The translations under genes and the position numbers were made by a program. 64,000 nt of DNA from Acidobacteria bacterium RIFCSPLOWO2_12_FULL_68_19 (GTDB lineage: Bacteria > Acidobacteriota > Vicinamibacteria > Vicinamibacterales > UBA2999). Shown in pieces: positions 25,919 through 34,602 of the stretch. Each line of letters opens with the position of its first letter. The stretch's first letter is position 1. The notes beneath the pieces were generated by a model. It made no database searches. It had not been told where the DNA came from and worked only from the letters and a program-made list of their open reading frames with translations. The stretch spans positions 1-64,000 of the forward strand of contig MELF01000038.1 in NCBI GenBank assembly GCA_001767525.1, read 5' to 3'.

Positions 25919-26986
25919 ATGAAGCGTTTCGCCCTGACGATCGTCCTGTTCGCCCTTGCAACGCCGCTCGCAGCACAGTGGCTGAACTATCCAACGCCCG
26001 GCATTCCGCGCACCCCCGACGCCAAGCCGATCATGGCCGCGCCGGCGCCGCGGACCCCCGACGGCACGCCTGATCTGTCGGGACTCTGGCAGCGGACCAA
26101 CAACCAGAAGTACCGACGCAACATCGCGGCGGATCTCCGACCCGAGGAGATTCAACCGTGGGCGCGCACCCTCGTGGCCGAGCGCAGGGAAGCGCTCGGG
26201 AAGGGCCACATGGCCGTTCACTGTCTGCCGTGGGGTCCCGCCTACCTCACCAGCGAGCGGATGTTCAAGTTCGTGCAGGCCCCGGGCGTGATCATCATGC
26301 TCGACCCGGATCTGGTCTATCGGCAGATCTTCATGGACGGACGCCCACTGGAGAAGGAGCCCAATCCAACATGGATGGGCTACTCGGTCGGACGCTGGGA
26401 GGGCGACACCCTCGTGGTCGAGAGCCACGGATACAACGACAAGACCTGGCTCGACTCCTACGGCCATCCCCATACGGAGGCGCTGCGTCTGACGGAGCGC
26501 TACCGGCGGCGCGACTTCGGGCACATGGACATCGAAGTCACCCTCAACGACCCGAACGTCTACGCGCGGCCGTGGACGGTGAAGTTCGGCGCCAGGCTGG
26601 AACCGGACACGGAGATCTTCGACGCGGTGTGCGCCGAGGGCGCGTACAGGAGCCTCGAGAGCTGGGTGGGCACCGCGTCGGACGAAAAGAAGAACGAGGT
26701 CATGGTGGCGCCGGCGATTCTGGCCAGGTACGTCGGCACGTATGTCGAAAAGGACCTTTGGGGAGAAGGGCCGCATCCGAGAACCATTCACGTCACCGTC
26801 GAGAACGGACGGCTGGCTGCCGAGTTGAGCAACAGAGGAAAGGCGACCCTGATCGCGCAGTCGGACACGACCTTCGCCGGTCTGTTCGGATGGGGGGTCA
26901 CGTTCGTCACCGACGGCAGCGGCGTGCCGACGCACCTGCTCGAGATGCATGTCTCGGGCGACTACCGGTTCCTCAGGCAGAAGTAG
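25919..26986 (+). CDS. Secreted protein of the W(D/E)G(D/H/E)TLV family with C-terminal extension, paralogue P4
   Basis: The protein has 355 aa with a signal peptide (~1-20, ending PLAAQ). The family core runs from 'DGTPDLSGLWQR' through 'VHCLPWGPAYL', 'KFVQAPGVIIML', 'YSVGRWEGDTLVVESHGYNDKTWLDSYGHPHTEALRLTERYRRRDFGHMDIEVTLNDP' and 'YARPWTV'. An extra ~110-residue C-terminal domain begins 'ILARYVGTYVEKD' and resembles the small beta-barrel (DUF3471-like) found after serine-hydrolase domains. P5 has the same extension. It is likely monocistronic. Confidence 0.8.
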   Translation: MKRFALTIVLFALATPLAAQWLNYPTPGIPRTPDAKPIMAAPAPRTPDGTPDLSGLWQRTNNQKYRRNIAADLRPEEIQPWARTLVAERREALGKGHMAVHCLPWGPAYLTSERMFKFVQAPGVIIMLDPDLVYRQIFMDGRPLEKEPNPTWMGYSVGRWEGDTLVVESHGYNDKTWLDSYGHPHTEALRLTERYRRRDFGHMDIEVTLNDPNVYARPWTVKFGARLEPDTEIFDAVCAEGAYRSLESWVGTASDEKKNEVMVAPAILARYVGTYVEKDLWGEGPHPRTIHVTVENGRLAAELSNRGKATLIAQSDTTFAGLFGWGVTFVTDGSGVPTHLLEMHVSGDYRFLRQK

Positions 26987-26998
26987 GACGATCCCGGC

Positions 26999-28120
26999 TC
27001 AGGCGGCCGCACCGCCCCAGACGTCGCGGGTCACGGCGAGGATCCGCTCGAGCTTTGCCCACTGGTCCGCTTCGGTGATCTGATTCCCGTGAACGGTGCT
27101 GGCGAAGCCGCACTGCGGTGACAGGCACAGGTTCTCGAGCCATACGTGGCGCGCCGCTTCGCCTATCCGGCGCGTCAGGTCCGCCGCGGATTCGAGAGAG
27201 GCCACCTTCGTCGTCACCAGCCCCAGCACCACGGTCTTGTCCTTCGGCACAAACCGGAGCGGTTCGAACGACCCGGACCGGGCGTCGTCGTACTCGAGGA
27301 AGTAGGCGTCGACGTCGAGGGCGTTGAAGAGCGCGTCGGCGACCGGTTCGTAGCCCCCCTCGGCCACCCACGCGCTCCTGAAGTTGCCGCGACAGAGGTG
27401 AATCGCCACCGTCAGGTCCTTCGGACGGCCGTTGACGACGGCGTTGATGAGCGCCGCGTAGGCGTACGGCAGCTCGTTCGGATCGTCGCCCCGCTCCCTT
27501 GCCTGCGCCCGGAGCTGCGGGTCGCACAGGTACGCCAGGTTCGTGTCGTCGAACTGGATGTACCGGCACCCGGCGTCGTAGAGCGACGCCACTTCCTCCC
27601 GGTACACCTGCGCGAGGTCCTCGAAGAACTCGTCGAGGTCCGGGTAGGCGTGGATGTCGATCCCCTTGCGCCCGCCGCGGAAGTGCACCATCGTCGGCGA
27701 GGGGATCGTCACTTTGGGCGTCTTCGTCGCGACCGACTTCAGGAAACGAAAGGCGTCGGTCTGGATGTCCTGCACGTGCCGGAGCGTGCCGCTGACGGTG
27801 ATGCGCGGCGGCGCGAAGTCGATGTCGCCCTCGCGCGTGTGGAACTTGGCGGCGATGCCGCCCGAGACCGACACGCCCTGGAGCCGCTGGAGGAAGTCGA
27901 TGTGAAAGAACGTGCGGCGGAACTCGCCGTCGGTGATGCTCTGCAGTCCGATGGCCTCCTGCCGCTTCACCACCCCTCGGATCGCCTCGTCTTCGGCGGC
28001 GCGCAGCTCGTCCCTCGTGATCTGGTTGTTCTGGAAGCGCTCGCGGGCGTCCTTGAGCCGCTGCGGTCTGAGGAGACTGCCGACCTGATCGGCCCGGAAC
28101 GGTGGATGCAGACGGGACAT
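26999..28120 (-). CDS. Cobalamin-independent methionine synthase family protein (MetE C-terminal domain type)
   Basis: The 373 aa correspond to the catalytic C-terminal half of MetE only. The zinc-ligand set is visible as His and Cys in 'VAIHLCRGNFRS', a downstream Glu in 'YFLEYDD', and Cys in 'LSPQCGF'. 'DGEFRRTFFHIDF' near residue 55 is typical of the shorter YxjG/YxjH-like group. It is predicted to transfer a methyl group to homocysteine or a related thiol, with a donor different from full MetE. ATG 28120 begins the conserved part; a longer frame upstream is discounted. It converges with P4 (12-bp gap). Confidence 0.85.
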   Translation of the reverse strand: MSRLHPPFRADQVGSLLRPQRLKDARERFQNNQITRDELRAAEDEAIRGVVKRQEAIGLQSITDGEFRRTFFHIDFLQRLQGVSVSGGIAAKFHTREGDIDFAPPRITVSGTLRHVQDIQTDAFRFLKSVATKTPKVTIPSPTMVHFRGGRKGIDIHAYPDLDEFFEDLAQVYREEVASLYDAGCRYIQFDDTNLAYLCDPQLRAQARERGDDPNELPYAYAALINAVVNGRPKDLTVAIHLCRGNFRSAWVAEGGYEPVADALFNALDVDAYFLEYDDARSGSFEPLRFVPKDKTVVLGLVTTKVASLESAADLTRRIGEAARHVWLENLCLSPQCGFASTVHGNQITEADQWAKLERILAVTRDVWGGAAA

Positions 28121-28418
28121 CGTTCTGACCCTCCGGAAGGGAGCACGCATCTTACCCGTTTCCCGACGTCTTGTGAGGGGCAGGACCGTGATCGGCCGAC
28201 GCTCCGCCCTCGCGCCGGTCCGCGCCCACCTCCGGTGGCTGCATGACGGGGCGCCAGGTGCGCTACAATCCCCGCGAACCGACGTGCTGCGATGACATTC
28301 CGTTGCCTCGTCACGCTGTCCTTCGATCGGCCGTCTCGGTGGCGTGCCGGTCTGGGGATGTGGCGTCGCGCAGGTCGCCGGCGCGGCATGAGACCCCGGC
28401 GCTGAAAGGATCCGCATC

Positions 28419-28868
28419 GTGATTCGAACAGCACGTCGCGTCGTCATCGTGGGCGTCGCCGCCTGGCTGCTCTCTCCGGCGCCCACGCTCATCGGCGAGG
28501 GCGACCCGGGCAACGTCGGCTTCATCGGCGCCTACAAGGTCGCGCGAGAGAAGATCGACCCGTCGCAGCTGCCGTTCATCGGCGCATGGCGGATCAACCT
28601 CGCGAAGTCGGACCCGGCGATCCAGCCGCGCTTCACACCCACGGCCATGAACATCTTCATCGCCGAGAACGGCGGGATCCGGCAGGAGGTCTATCAGGAC
28701 TATCCGCCGAAGGTGAACACGGTCAGGACCGTGTTCGACGAGCGGGTCCTCTACCGCGTATCGCCGGATGGAAGGACGCTCGTCTGGACCAATTTCGCCA
28801 ACGTCACCCGAGACAGCGGCCAGAACGTCTGGGACCGCGTCGACATGCCCTCGCGCCCGCAGAACTGA
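28419..28868 (+). CDS. Small secreted protein of unknown function
   Basis: The protein has 149 aa starting at GTG 28419, with a hydrophobic N-terminus (~6-26). The mid-section 'LPFIGAWRINLAKSDPAIQPRF' matches a widespread secreted pattern (F-x-G-x-W-x-x-N-x-x-K-S) in Acidobacteriota and Proteobacteria with no assigned role. It is followed 49 bp later by the cyclase gene on the same strand, so they may be co-transcribed. The 298 bases upstream (28121-28418) between divergent starts show no further gene. Confidence 0.65.
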   Translation: MIRTARRVVIVGVAAWLLSPAPTLIGEGDPGNVGFIGAYKVAREKIDPSQLPFIGAWRINLAKSDPAIQPRFTPTAMNIFIAENGGIRQEVYQDYPPKVNTVRTVFDERVLYRVSPDGRTLVWTNFANVTRDSGQNVWDRVDMPSRPQN

Positions 28869-28917
28869 ACGCGATCGACCGGCACGCGTCGAACCGGTGC
28901 CCAGGAGGAAAACGAGC

Positions 28918-29874
28918 ATGCCCCGCGTGATTGTCGCCCTGGCGTTCGTGTCGGCTCTCTGTCTTGGTGGCGTCCCGGCCGGCGCCCAGAGTTGGCGGCC
29001 GCCGTCCGACGCCGAGCGCTGTCCCTCGAGGTGGGGAGCCGGCGACGAGCGGGGCGCCGCCAATCTGATGACACCGGCGCTCGTGCTGCGCGCCGCCCGG
29101 CTCATCAGGACCGGCGAGGTGATCGAGCTCGGCCACCCGCTGTTTGAAGGGATGCCCTTCTACGGCGACCGGATTTTCAGCCAGCAGTTGAAGAGAACCG
29201 CCTGGCCGCCCGCGTCGAACAACCGCGGGTCGAACGAGGAGATCGTGACGACGGAGCTGGGCCAGGTCGGGACGCAGATCGACGGCTTCAGCCACCAGTC
29301 GATCGGCAACAGTCTGTACAACTGCGTCAAGATGGACGAGGTCGCCACTCGAACGGGCTTCACCAGCCTGGGCATCGAGAAGGCGGGCGCGCTCTTCACG
29401 CGCGGCGTGCTCATCGACGTGGCGGCGCTGCGGGGAGTCGAGATGCTCGGCGACCGGTACGAGATCACGGCCCGGGACCTGCAGGAGGCGCTGGCGCGGC
29501 AGCGGTTGACGCTCGAGACGGGCGACGCGGTCATCGTCTACACCGGGTTTGGACGGCTGTGGGGGAAGGAGAACGTCCGCTACTACCGGACCCAACCCGG
29601 GCTCGGCGTCGAAGCGACCGAGTGGCTCGTGCGGCAGAATCCGATGATCGTCGGTTCCGACACCTGCTGCGTCGAGGTCAACCCGAATCCGGATCCGACG
29701 TTGAGCTCCCCCGTGCACCAGATCCTGCTCGCGGCCAACGGGATCTACATGATCGAGAGTCTCAAGCTCGACGAACTCGCCGCCAAGGGGATTCACGAGT
29801 TCGCGTTCATCGTGCAGCCGCTGAAGCTGCAGGGCGCGACCGGCTCGTCGGTGGCGCCGGTCGCGGTGCGATGA
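28918..29874 (+). CDS. Secreted cyclase-family protein (PF04199), altered metal motif
   Basis: The protein has 318 aa with a good AGGAGGA 9 bp before ATG 28918 and a signal peptide (~1-23). The fold is that of kynurenine formamidase/cyclase proteins: 'IELGHPLFEGMPFYG', then 'GQVGTQIDGFSHQ' where the canonical HxGTHxDxxxH stands. Two His ligands are replaced by Gln here, while Asp and the last His remain. It could bind a different metal or act on a different substrate. Members of this secreted sub-type are seen in soil bacteria; the substrate is unknown. Confidence 0.82.
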   Translation: MPRVIVALAFVSALCLGGVPAGAQSWRPPSDAERCPSRWGAGDERGAANLMTPALVLRAARLIRTGEVIELGHPLFEGMPFYGDRIFSQQLKRTAWPPASNNRGSNEEIVTTELGQVGTQIDGFSHQSIGNSLYNCVKMDEVATRTGFTSLGIEKAGALFTRGVLIDVAALRGVEMLGDRYEITARDLQEALARQRLTLETGDAVIVYTGFGRLWGKENVRYYRTQPGLGVEATEWLVRQNPMIVGSDTCCVEVNPNPDPTLSSPVHQILLAANGIYMIESLKLDELAAKGIHEFAFIVQPLKLQGATGSSVAPVAVR

Positions 29875-29954
29875 CCGCGGCACGGGCGGCCCCGGGCGAA
29901 TGTTCAGCGCCGCCCTCCCTCCCGTGCTAAGGTACCCACAGCTGTTCTGAGCCT

Positions 29955-30004
29955 CCCGCACTCCTGCGGGTTCCTCACCATGGCATCGCCCGGGGAGGAA
30001 CCTG
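29955..30004 (+). promoter_or_regulatory. Mutually exclusive hairpins in the leader of the RpoZ-like gene
   Basis: CCCGCA/TGCGGG (29955-29960/29965-29970) competes with CGGGTTCCTC/GAGGAACCTG (29967-29976/29995-30004, one G-U pair). Both cannot form together. This could be an attenuator-like switch or chance; no known riboswitch consensus is recognised. Confidence 0.3.
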
Positions 30005-30074
30005 TGCACTCACCTGTCATACGCGTCCCGGCTCTGCCGATCCACGCCTCGACCGTCGGACCCGCCGTGCCGGC

Positions 30075-30287
30075 GTGGAGCGCGAGATGGTGACTCGTCC
30101 GGCGCACCTCAACGCCTACGAGTTCGTCGTCGTCTCGGCGCTGCGCGCGCAGCAGTTGCTCGCCGGCTGCACGCCGCGGCTCCAGGGCGACCACAGCGCC
30201 GCGACGATGGCCCAGATGGAAGTGGCCGCAGGGTGCGTCGCTCGCGCGAACGACGCGACACCCAAGCCGTCCCGGCCCTGTTCGTGA
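30075..30287 (+). CDS. RNA polymerase omega-like small protein
   Basis: The protein has 70 aa (GTG 30075, or 65-66 aa from ATG 30087). 'AYEFVVVSALRAQQLLAGCTPR' followed by '...TMAQMEVAAGCV' matches the helix pair of the omega subunit (RpoZ), especially the Acidobacteriota type (N.(F/Y)EFVV..SLRA.QL..GC.PR.......T..AQ.EV..GKV). The final basic GKV is GCV here. It may be the genuine omega or a second copy; the usual gmk/coaBC neighbours are absent, which favours a paralogue. Confidence 0.6.
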   Translation: MEREMVTRPAHLNAYEFVVVSALRAQQLLAGCTPRLQGDHSAATMAQMEVAAGCVARANDATPKPSRPCS

Positions 30288-30329
30288 CACGCCCGACGGG
30301 ATGGCTCCATCTCCCGCCGCGCTCGTTCA

Positions 30330-30416
30330 AGTCTTAATTCTTTAGTCTTAATTCCTTAATTGACCGGTGGCGGGGGCCGTGCTAGAGTGGCACCATCTCT
30401 TAAATCCTTAAGAGAT
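30330..30416 (+). promoter_or_regulatory. Promoter and operator of the BlaI-M56 unit
   Basis: A -35 TTGACC (30360-30365), a 17-bp spacer and a -10 TAGAGT (30383-30388) are followed by a perfect 9-bp palindrome with a 4-bp centre, ATCTCTTAA/TTAAGAGAT (30395-30403/30408-30416), at the expected start-site region. Two AGTCTTAATTC repeats 14 bp apart (30330-30340, 30344-30354) precede the -35. The palindrome is well placed for autorepression by the BlaI-family protein encoded next. Confidence 0.7.
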
Positions 30417-30429
30417 CGAATGGAGGCCC

Positions 30430-30804
30430 ATGGCGCGCAGACCGTCCCGGGCGCTGACCGACGCCGAAGCGCGCGTCATGGCGGTGCTCTGGGAGCGCCA
30501 GACGGCGACCGTCGCCGATGTCGTCCGCACGCTGAGCAGGCGGCGGGCCGTGAGCTACAGTACGGTGCAGACGATCCTCCGAATCCTCGAGGCCAAAGGG
30601 TACGTCTCGCACGACAAGGTCGCACGGACGTTCATCTACTACACGCTGGTCGATGAGCGTCAGGCTCGGCGCCGCGCGCAGCGGCACCTGGTCACTCGCC
30701 TCTTCAAGGGCTCGCCAAGCCTCCTCGTGTTGAACGTGCTGGAGGACGATCGCATCGACCCGGACGAACTGAAGCGGCTCAAGAAGCTCATCGGGAACGC
30801 ATAA
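30430..30804 (+). CDS. BlaI/MecI/CopY-family transcriptional repressor
   Basis: The protein has 124 aa, the family length. The N-terminal winged helix ('LTDAEARVMAVLWERQTATVADVVRTLSRRRAVSYSTVQTILRILEAKGYV') is followed by a dimerisation helix. Family repressors bind palindromes and are cleaved or released when an M56 sensor peptidase is activated; that peptidase is encoded 11 bp downstream. The AT-rich palindrome at 30395-30416 is the likely site, giving self-control of the whole unit. Confidence 0.93.
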   Translation: MARRPSRALTDAEARVMAVLWERQTATVADVVRTLSRRRAVSYSTVQTILRILEAKGYVSHDKVARTFIYYTLVDERQARRRAQRHLVTRLFKGSPSLLVLNVLEDDRIDPDELKRLKKLIGNA

Positions 30805-30815
30805 GGAGCACTCGT

Positions 30816-32282
30816 GTGGAGCTGATCCTGAACTGGCTGTGGCAGGGTGGCGTCGTCGCGCTCGCGACTGCCGGCCTTCTCCGGGTGATTCCACTGTCGC
30901 GACCGCAGGCGCGCTACCGGGCGGCGTGGGCGTCGTGCGCCGCGGTGCTCGCGCTCCCGCTCGTGCCACCTGTCTGGGCCGCGGCGCTGTCGCCGGCTGC
31001 CGGCGGCAGTCTGGCGCCGGTCGCCCCGGTCGTGTCGATGCCGGTCGCCTGGTGGACTTCGACGACCCTCGCGCTTGGCGCGTGGGCGCTCTGGGTCGCC
31101 GTTCAGGCCCTTCGCGTCACGACGGCGGCGACGGCACTCCGACGGGCGAAGAGACAGTGCCGCGAGTTCCCCGCCCAGGTCGAAGCGCGCCTCGCCCACT
31201 GGACCCGTCTGAACGCCACGGGCCGACGGGCACGGCTCGTCCTGTCGGACCGCGTGACGGCCGCCGCGGTACTCGGCGGCGCCTCTCCGCTCATCGCGGT
31301 GGCACCGCCGCTCCTCGGGCGCCTCGGCGATGCGGACCTCGATCGCATCGTCGTGCACGAATGGGCGCACGTGCAGCGACGCGACGACGTGGCACAGGCC
31401 GTCCAGCTCCTCGTTCGCGCGCTCGCCGGCTGGCACCCCGCGATCTGGTGGCTCGAGCGGCAGCTCCATCTCGAGCGGGAGGTCGCTTGCGATGAAGCCG
31501 TCGTGGCGGTGACTGGATCCGCCAAGGGCTACGCCGCGTGCCTCACGACACTCGCGGGCCTCCCGGTTTCCGCGCTACGGCGACTGCCCGTCATGGCGGC
31601 TGCTTCCCCCTCGGGCCTCAGCCGCCGCATCGTGCGGATCCTGGCGACCCGCCACGCCGTCGCCTCCTCATGCCGGGCGACGGCACTCCTCGGCGCGCTC
31701 GCGGTCGGCACGCTCACCCTGGGCGTGGGGAATCTGCCCGTTGTCCGCACAGCCTTCTCCTCGCCCCCGGCGCCCGGCGCGGTCGCGCTCAGTGCGGCCG
31801 GCGTCGTCGCGCCGCCCGGTCGGGTGGCGATGCCAGCGGTTCCGCACGCGCGTCCAACGGACGAGCCGACACCGGTCGGGGTTCGGTCGTCCCGGCGAGC
31901 GGCTTCCGAGGCGGAGGGGCACGCTGCGGCGCGCGTGACCGAGGGCGCCGTGCAACCTGCGCTCGAACCCGAGCCGTCCGCGGCCGCGACCGTGCCGCAG
32001 CCGGCGAGCGAGCCGATTGCGGGCCTCCTGCTCGCTCCGGCCATGCTCGCGCCGCTCGGCCCGCCGGCCGCGCCGGCGCCCGGCACGGCGATGCCAGCGC
32101 CAGACGGTCCGCCCGTCGCCGGCGACGACGCGCCGGAGATATGGGGCGCCGCTGCGGATGCGGGCAAGGCCATCGGCCGGCGCTCCGGGGACGCGGCGGT
32201 CGTCACCGCGCGATTGTTCACCAGGTTCGGCAGCACCATTGCCAGTGCCTTCCGAGGATCACATGCGAGTACATCTCGTTAA
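30816..32282 (+). CDS. BlaR1/MecR1-like M56 sensor metallopeptidase
   Basis: The protein has 488 aa from GTG 30816 (AAGGAG 7 bp upstream). Three N-terminal membrane helices (~8-25, 38-55, 80-100) precede the cytoplasmic M56 zinc peptidase with HEWAH at 181-185 and the third ligand in 'LEREVACDEA' (~220-227). A further helix lies near 290-305, then a Pro/Ala-rich tail. There is no penicillin-binding sensor domain, so the signal is not a beta-lactam in the usual way. Its last 20 bp overlap the radical SAM gene, implying translational coupling. Confidence 0.9.
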   Translation: MELILNWLWQGGVVALATAGLLRVIPLSRPQARYRAAWASCAAVLALPLVPPVWAAALSPAAGGSLAPVAPVVSMPVAWWTSTTLALGAWALWVAVQALRVTTAATALRRAKRQCREFPAQVEARLAHWTRLNATGRRARLVLSDRVTAAAVLGGASPLIAVAPPLLGRLGDADLDRIVVHEWAHVQRRDDVAQAVQLLVRALAGWHPAIWWLERQLHLEREVACDEAVVAVTGSAKGYAACLTTLAGLPVSALRRLPVMAAASPSGLSRRIVRILATRHAVASSCRATALLGALAVGTLTLGVGNLPVVRTAFSSPPAPGAVALSAAGVVAPPGRVAMPAVPHARPTDEPTPVGVRSSRRAASEAEGHAAARVTEGAVQPALEPEPSAAATVPQPASEPIAGLLLAPAMLAPLGPPAAPAPGTAMPAPDGPPVAGDDAPEIWGAAADAGKAIGRRSGDAAVVTARLFTRFGSTIASAFRGSHASTSR

Positions 32283-33813
32283 TCCCAGCGACGTTTCGTT
32301 CGGTACCGCCGTCATCACGCCGCGCTGGCTGTACGTGCTCGCCGCCGCGACACCGTCGCACTTCGGTGCGCCGATCATCGCCGACGAGACGCTGGAGCGC
32401 TTCGACGTGGCCAGCGTCGCGCCGGGCGATCTGGTCGGCATCGGCATTCACACTGCCAACGCCCTGCGCGGGTACACCGTCGGCCGGCTCGCCCGCGCCC
32501 GCGGGGCGACGGTGGTCTTCGGCGGCATTCACGCGACGCTCTTCCCCGAGGAAGTCCGCGAACACGGCGGCGCCCATGTCGTCGTGAGCGGAGACGGGGA
32601 TCTGGTGTGGCCGCGCGTGCTGACGGACTGCGAAGCCGGGACGCCGGCACGGTCGTACGAGGGCGGGCGTATCGAAGGCACCGCCTTTTCGTCGGCACGG
32701 TGGGACCTGCTGCCGGAGAACCGCTACATGTGGGGATCGGTGCAGACGCTGCGCGGGTGTCCGAAGCACTGCTCGTTCTGTTCGGTGTGGCGGACCGACG
32801 GGCAGAAGCCGCGTCAGCGTCCCGTCTCCGACGTCGTGCGCGAGGTCGTGGAACTCCGGCGAAAGGGATTCCGATTCGTCCTGCTGGCCGATGACAACTT
32901 CTATCCCGTCCCGCTGGCCGACCTCGCCGCGGCCGACCGCCGCAGCGACAAGCAGCAGTTTCACGCGTTGACCGCACTGCGGCAGGACCGATTCGACCTG
33001 ATGGCGCAGCTCGAACAGCTGCCCGCCGACATGGTGTTCTTCACGCAGATCACCATGGAGGCGGCCGAAGATCCCGAGTTCCTGGCGGCGATGCGCCGTG
33101 CCCGAATCCGGGGTGCGCTGGTCGGTGTCGAATCGGTGACTCCGGAAGGGCTGAAGGCCGTGTACAAGAACTTCAACCTCGCCGGCGAGGGGCTGGTGGC
33201 GCAGCTCCAGGCGTTCCGGACGCACGGCGTGCACGTGCTTGGATCCTTCATCTTCGGACTGCCGACCGACTCGGGCAGCACGTTCGAGGCCACCTCCGAT
33301 CTGGCCGAGCGCAGCGGCGTGTCGTTCGCCCAGTTCGTGATGCTCACGCCCTTTCCGGGCACCCTCGATTTCGCCAAGTGGGAACAGGAGGCGGACGCCA
33401 CCCCCTCGGTCGACGGAATCCCCCTGACGCGGTACTGGCTCATCCCTTCCTCGCAGCGCCCGAGGGTCTACGCGCCGCATCCGACGATGTCGGCCGACGA
33501 GATTCGCCGCGGCACCCAGCGCGTGTGGGACAGCTTCTACGCGCTTCCTGCCGTATGGCGGCGGTCCGCGTGCGTCCGCTCCCTCCGCGCCCGTCTGGCG
33601 TTCGTGTTGATTTCGAAGCTGTACCGCCAGATGTACGCGAACACCGGCATCGCCACCGACAGCGCCCGCGTGGCGCGGTCGGCGCGGCGCGCCCGCTGGC
33701 TCGCCAAGATGGCCCGCCGCCTCTTCATCGCCGCGCCGATGCCCGACCTCGCCGAGCCCGCGGCGCAGTCTCCTACCGCGCCCCCACCGTTTCCCGTGCG
33801 TGTGGTGTCGTGA
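32263..33813 (+). CDS. B12-binding-type radical SAM protein
   Basis: The protein has 516 aa from ATG 32263. A cobalamin-binding-like N-terminal domain (residues ~1-135, with 'GDLVGIGIHTANA' and 'VVFGGIHATLFPEE') precedes the radical SAM core with CxxxCxxC at C166, C170 and C173 ('RGCPKHCSFCSV'). The C-terminus is helical. This architecture is shared by BchE-, HpnJ- and methyltransferase-type enzymes. The signature His-x-x-Gly of B12 binding is not obvious, so cobalamin use is uncertain. It sits within a BlaI-M56 unit, which is unusual. Confidence 0.88.
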   Translation: MRVHLVNPSDVSFGTAVITPRWLYVLAAATPSHFGAPIIADETLERFDVASVAPGDLVGIGIHTANALRGYTVGRLARARGATVVFGGIHATLFPEEVREHGGAHVVVSGDGDLVWPRVLTDCEAGTPARSYEGGRIEGTAFSSARWDLLPENRYMWGSVQTLRGCPKHCSFCSVWRTDGQKPRQRPVSDVVREVVELRRKGFRFVLLADDNFYPVPLADLAAADRRSDKQQFHALTALRQDRFDLMAQLEQLPADMVFFTQITMEAAEDPEFLAAMRRARIRGALVGVESVTPEGLKAVYKNFNLAGEGLVAQLQAFRTHGVHVLGSFIFGLPTDSGSTFEATSDLAERSGVSFAQFVMLTPFPGTLDFAKWEQEADATPSVDGIPLTRYWLIPSSQRPRVYAPHPTMSADEIRRGTQRVWDSFYALPAVWRRSACVRSLRARLAFVLISKLYRQMYANTGIATDSARVARSARRARWLAKMARRLFIAAPMPDLAEPAAQSPTAPPPFPVRVVS

Positions 33814-33815
33814 CG

Positions 33816-34547
33816 ATGCGCCCGCGCCCGGTCGCGCCTGCCTCGCGCGCTCCGGCGCGGCGGCGGTCCGTCGCGGGCGTCGTCGGCGCCCTGGCGTTGA
33901 CCGCCTGGTCGCTGCAAACCATCGCCGCCAGCGCGCCAAGTCCAGATGCCCTCGCGGCCATGGAGATGTTCCTGGCACGGCCGGCAGGCGCGCACCCGTA
34001 TCGGGCATCGCGGCGCCTGGAGGCGTCGGGCAGCGGCCAGCGCGGCTGGCTGGACGTCCAGACCGATTTCACCGTGTCCTCCGGGCTGCAGTACGAAGTG
34101 ACGGCCGAAGGGGGTTCCGGGTACATCCGCACGCGCGTCCTTCGCTCGCTGCTCGACGAAGAACGGCGCCTCATCGCGAACGGCCGAGGGCCGGCGGTCG
34201 CGATATCGGGAGCCAACTACCAGTTCAGGCTCGAAGGCGTCAACGAGGAGGGGCTCACGGTCGTGAGCCTGCGACCGCGCCGGAAGGATCGTTCACTCAT
34301 CAACGGTCGGATGTTCCTCACGACCCTCGACGGCGACCTGGTGCGCATCGAGGGGCGGCTCGCCAGGAATCCGTCCTTCTGGATCACCCGCGTGCAGGTC
34401 GTGCGATTGTATCGACGCATCGACGGCGTCCTGATGCCCGTGTCGCTCGACACGACCGCACAACTGCGACTGCTGGGATCGTCATCGCTTCGCATGACCT
34501 ACCGCTACTCGCACATCGACGAGCGCCCCGTCAGCGACGGAAGCTGA
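33816..34547 (+). CDS. Secreted LolA-like / outer-membrane lipoprotein-sorting-type protein
   Basis: The protein has 243 aa from ATG 33816 (a GTG at 33810 would overlap the preceding TGA). The hydrophobic N-terminus (~19-38) is followed by beta-strand patterns such as 'GWLDVQTDFTVSSGLQYEVTAEGGSGYI', 'QFRLEGVNEEGLTVVSLRPRRKD' and 'GRMFLTTLDGDLVRIEGRLARNPSFWITRVQV'. This suggests the half-barrel of LolA/LolB-related secreted proteins. It may receive or carry a hydrophobic product of the radical SAM enzyme; that is inference from adjacency. Confidence 0.65.
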   Translation: MRPRPVAPASRAPARRRSVAGVVGALALTAWSLQTIAASAPSPDALAAMEMFLARPAGAHPYRASRRLEASGSGQRGWLDVQTDFTVSSGLQYEVTAEGGSGYIRTRVLRSLLDEERRLIANGRGPAVAISGANYQFRLEGVNEEGLTVVSLRPRRKDRSLINGRMFLTTLDGDLVRIEGRLARNPSFWITRVQVVRLYRRIDGVLMPVSLDTTAQLRLLGSSSLRMTYRYSHIDERPVSDGS

Positions 34548-34602
34548 CGGGCTCGCCTTCCCGCCTTGACGCCGGTGCCGCGCCGCGATCGCAGCGCACG
34601 GC

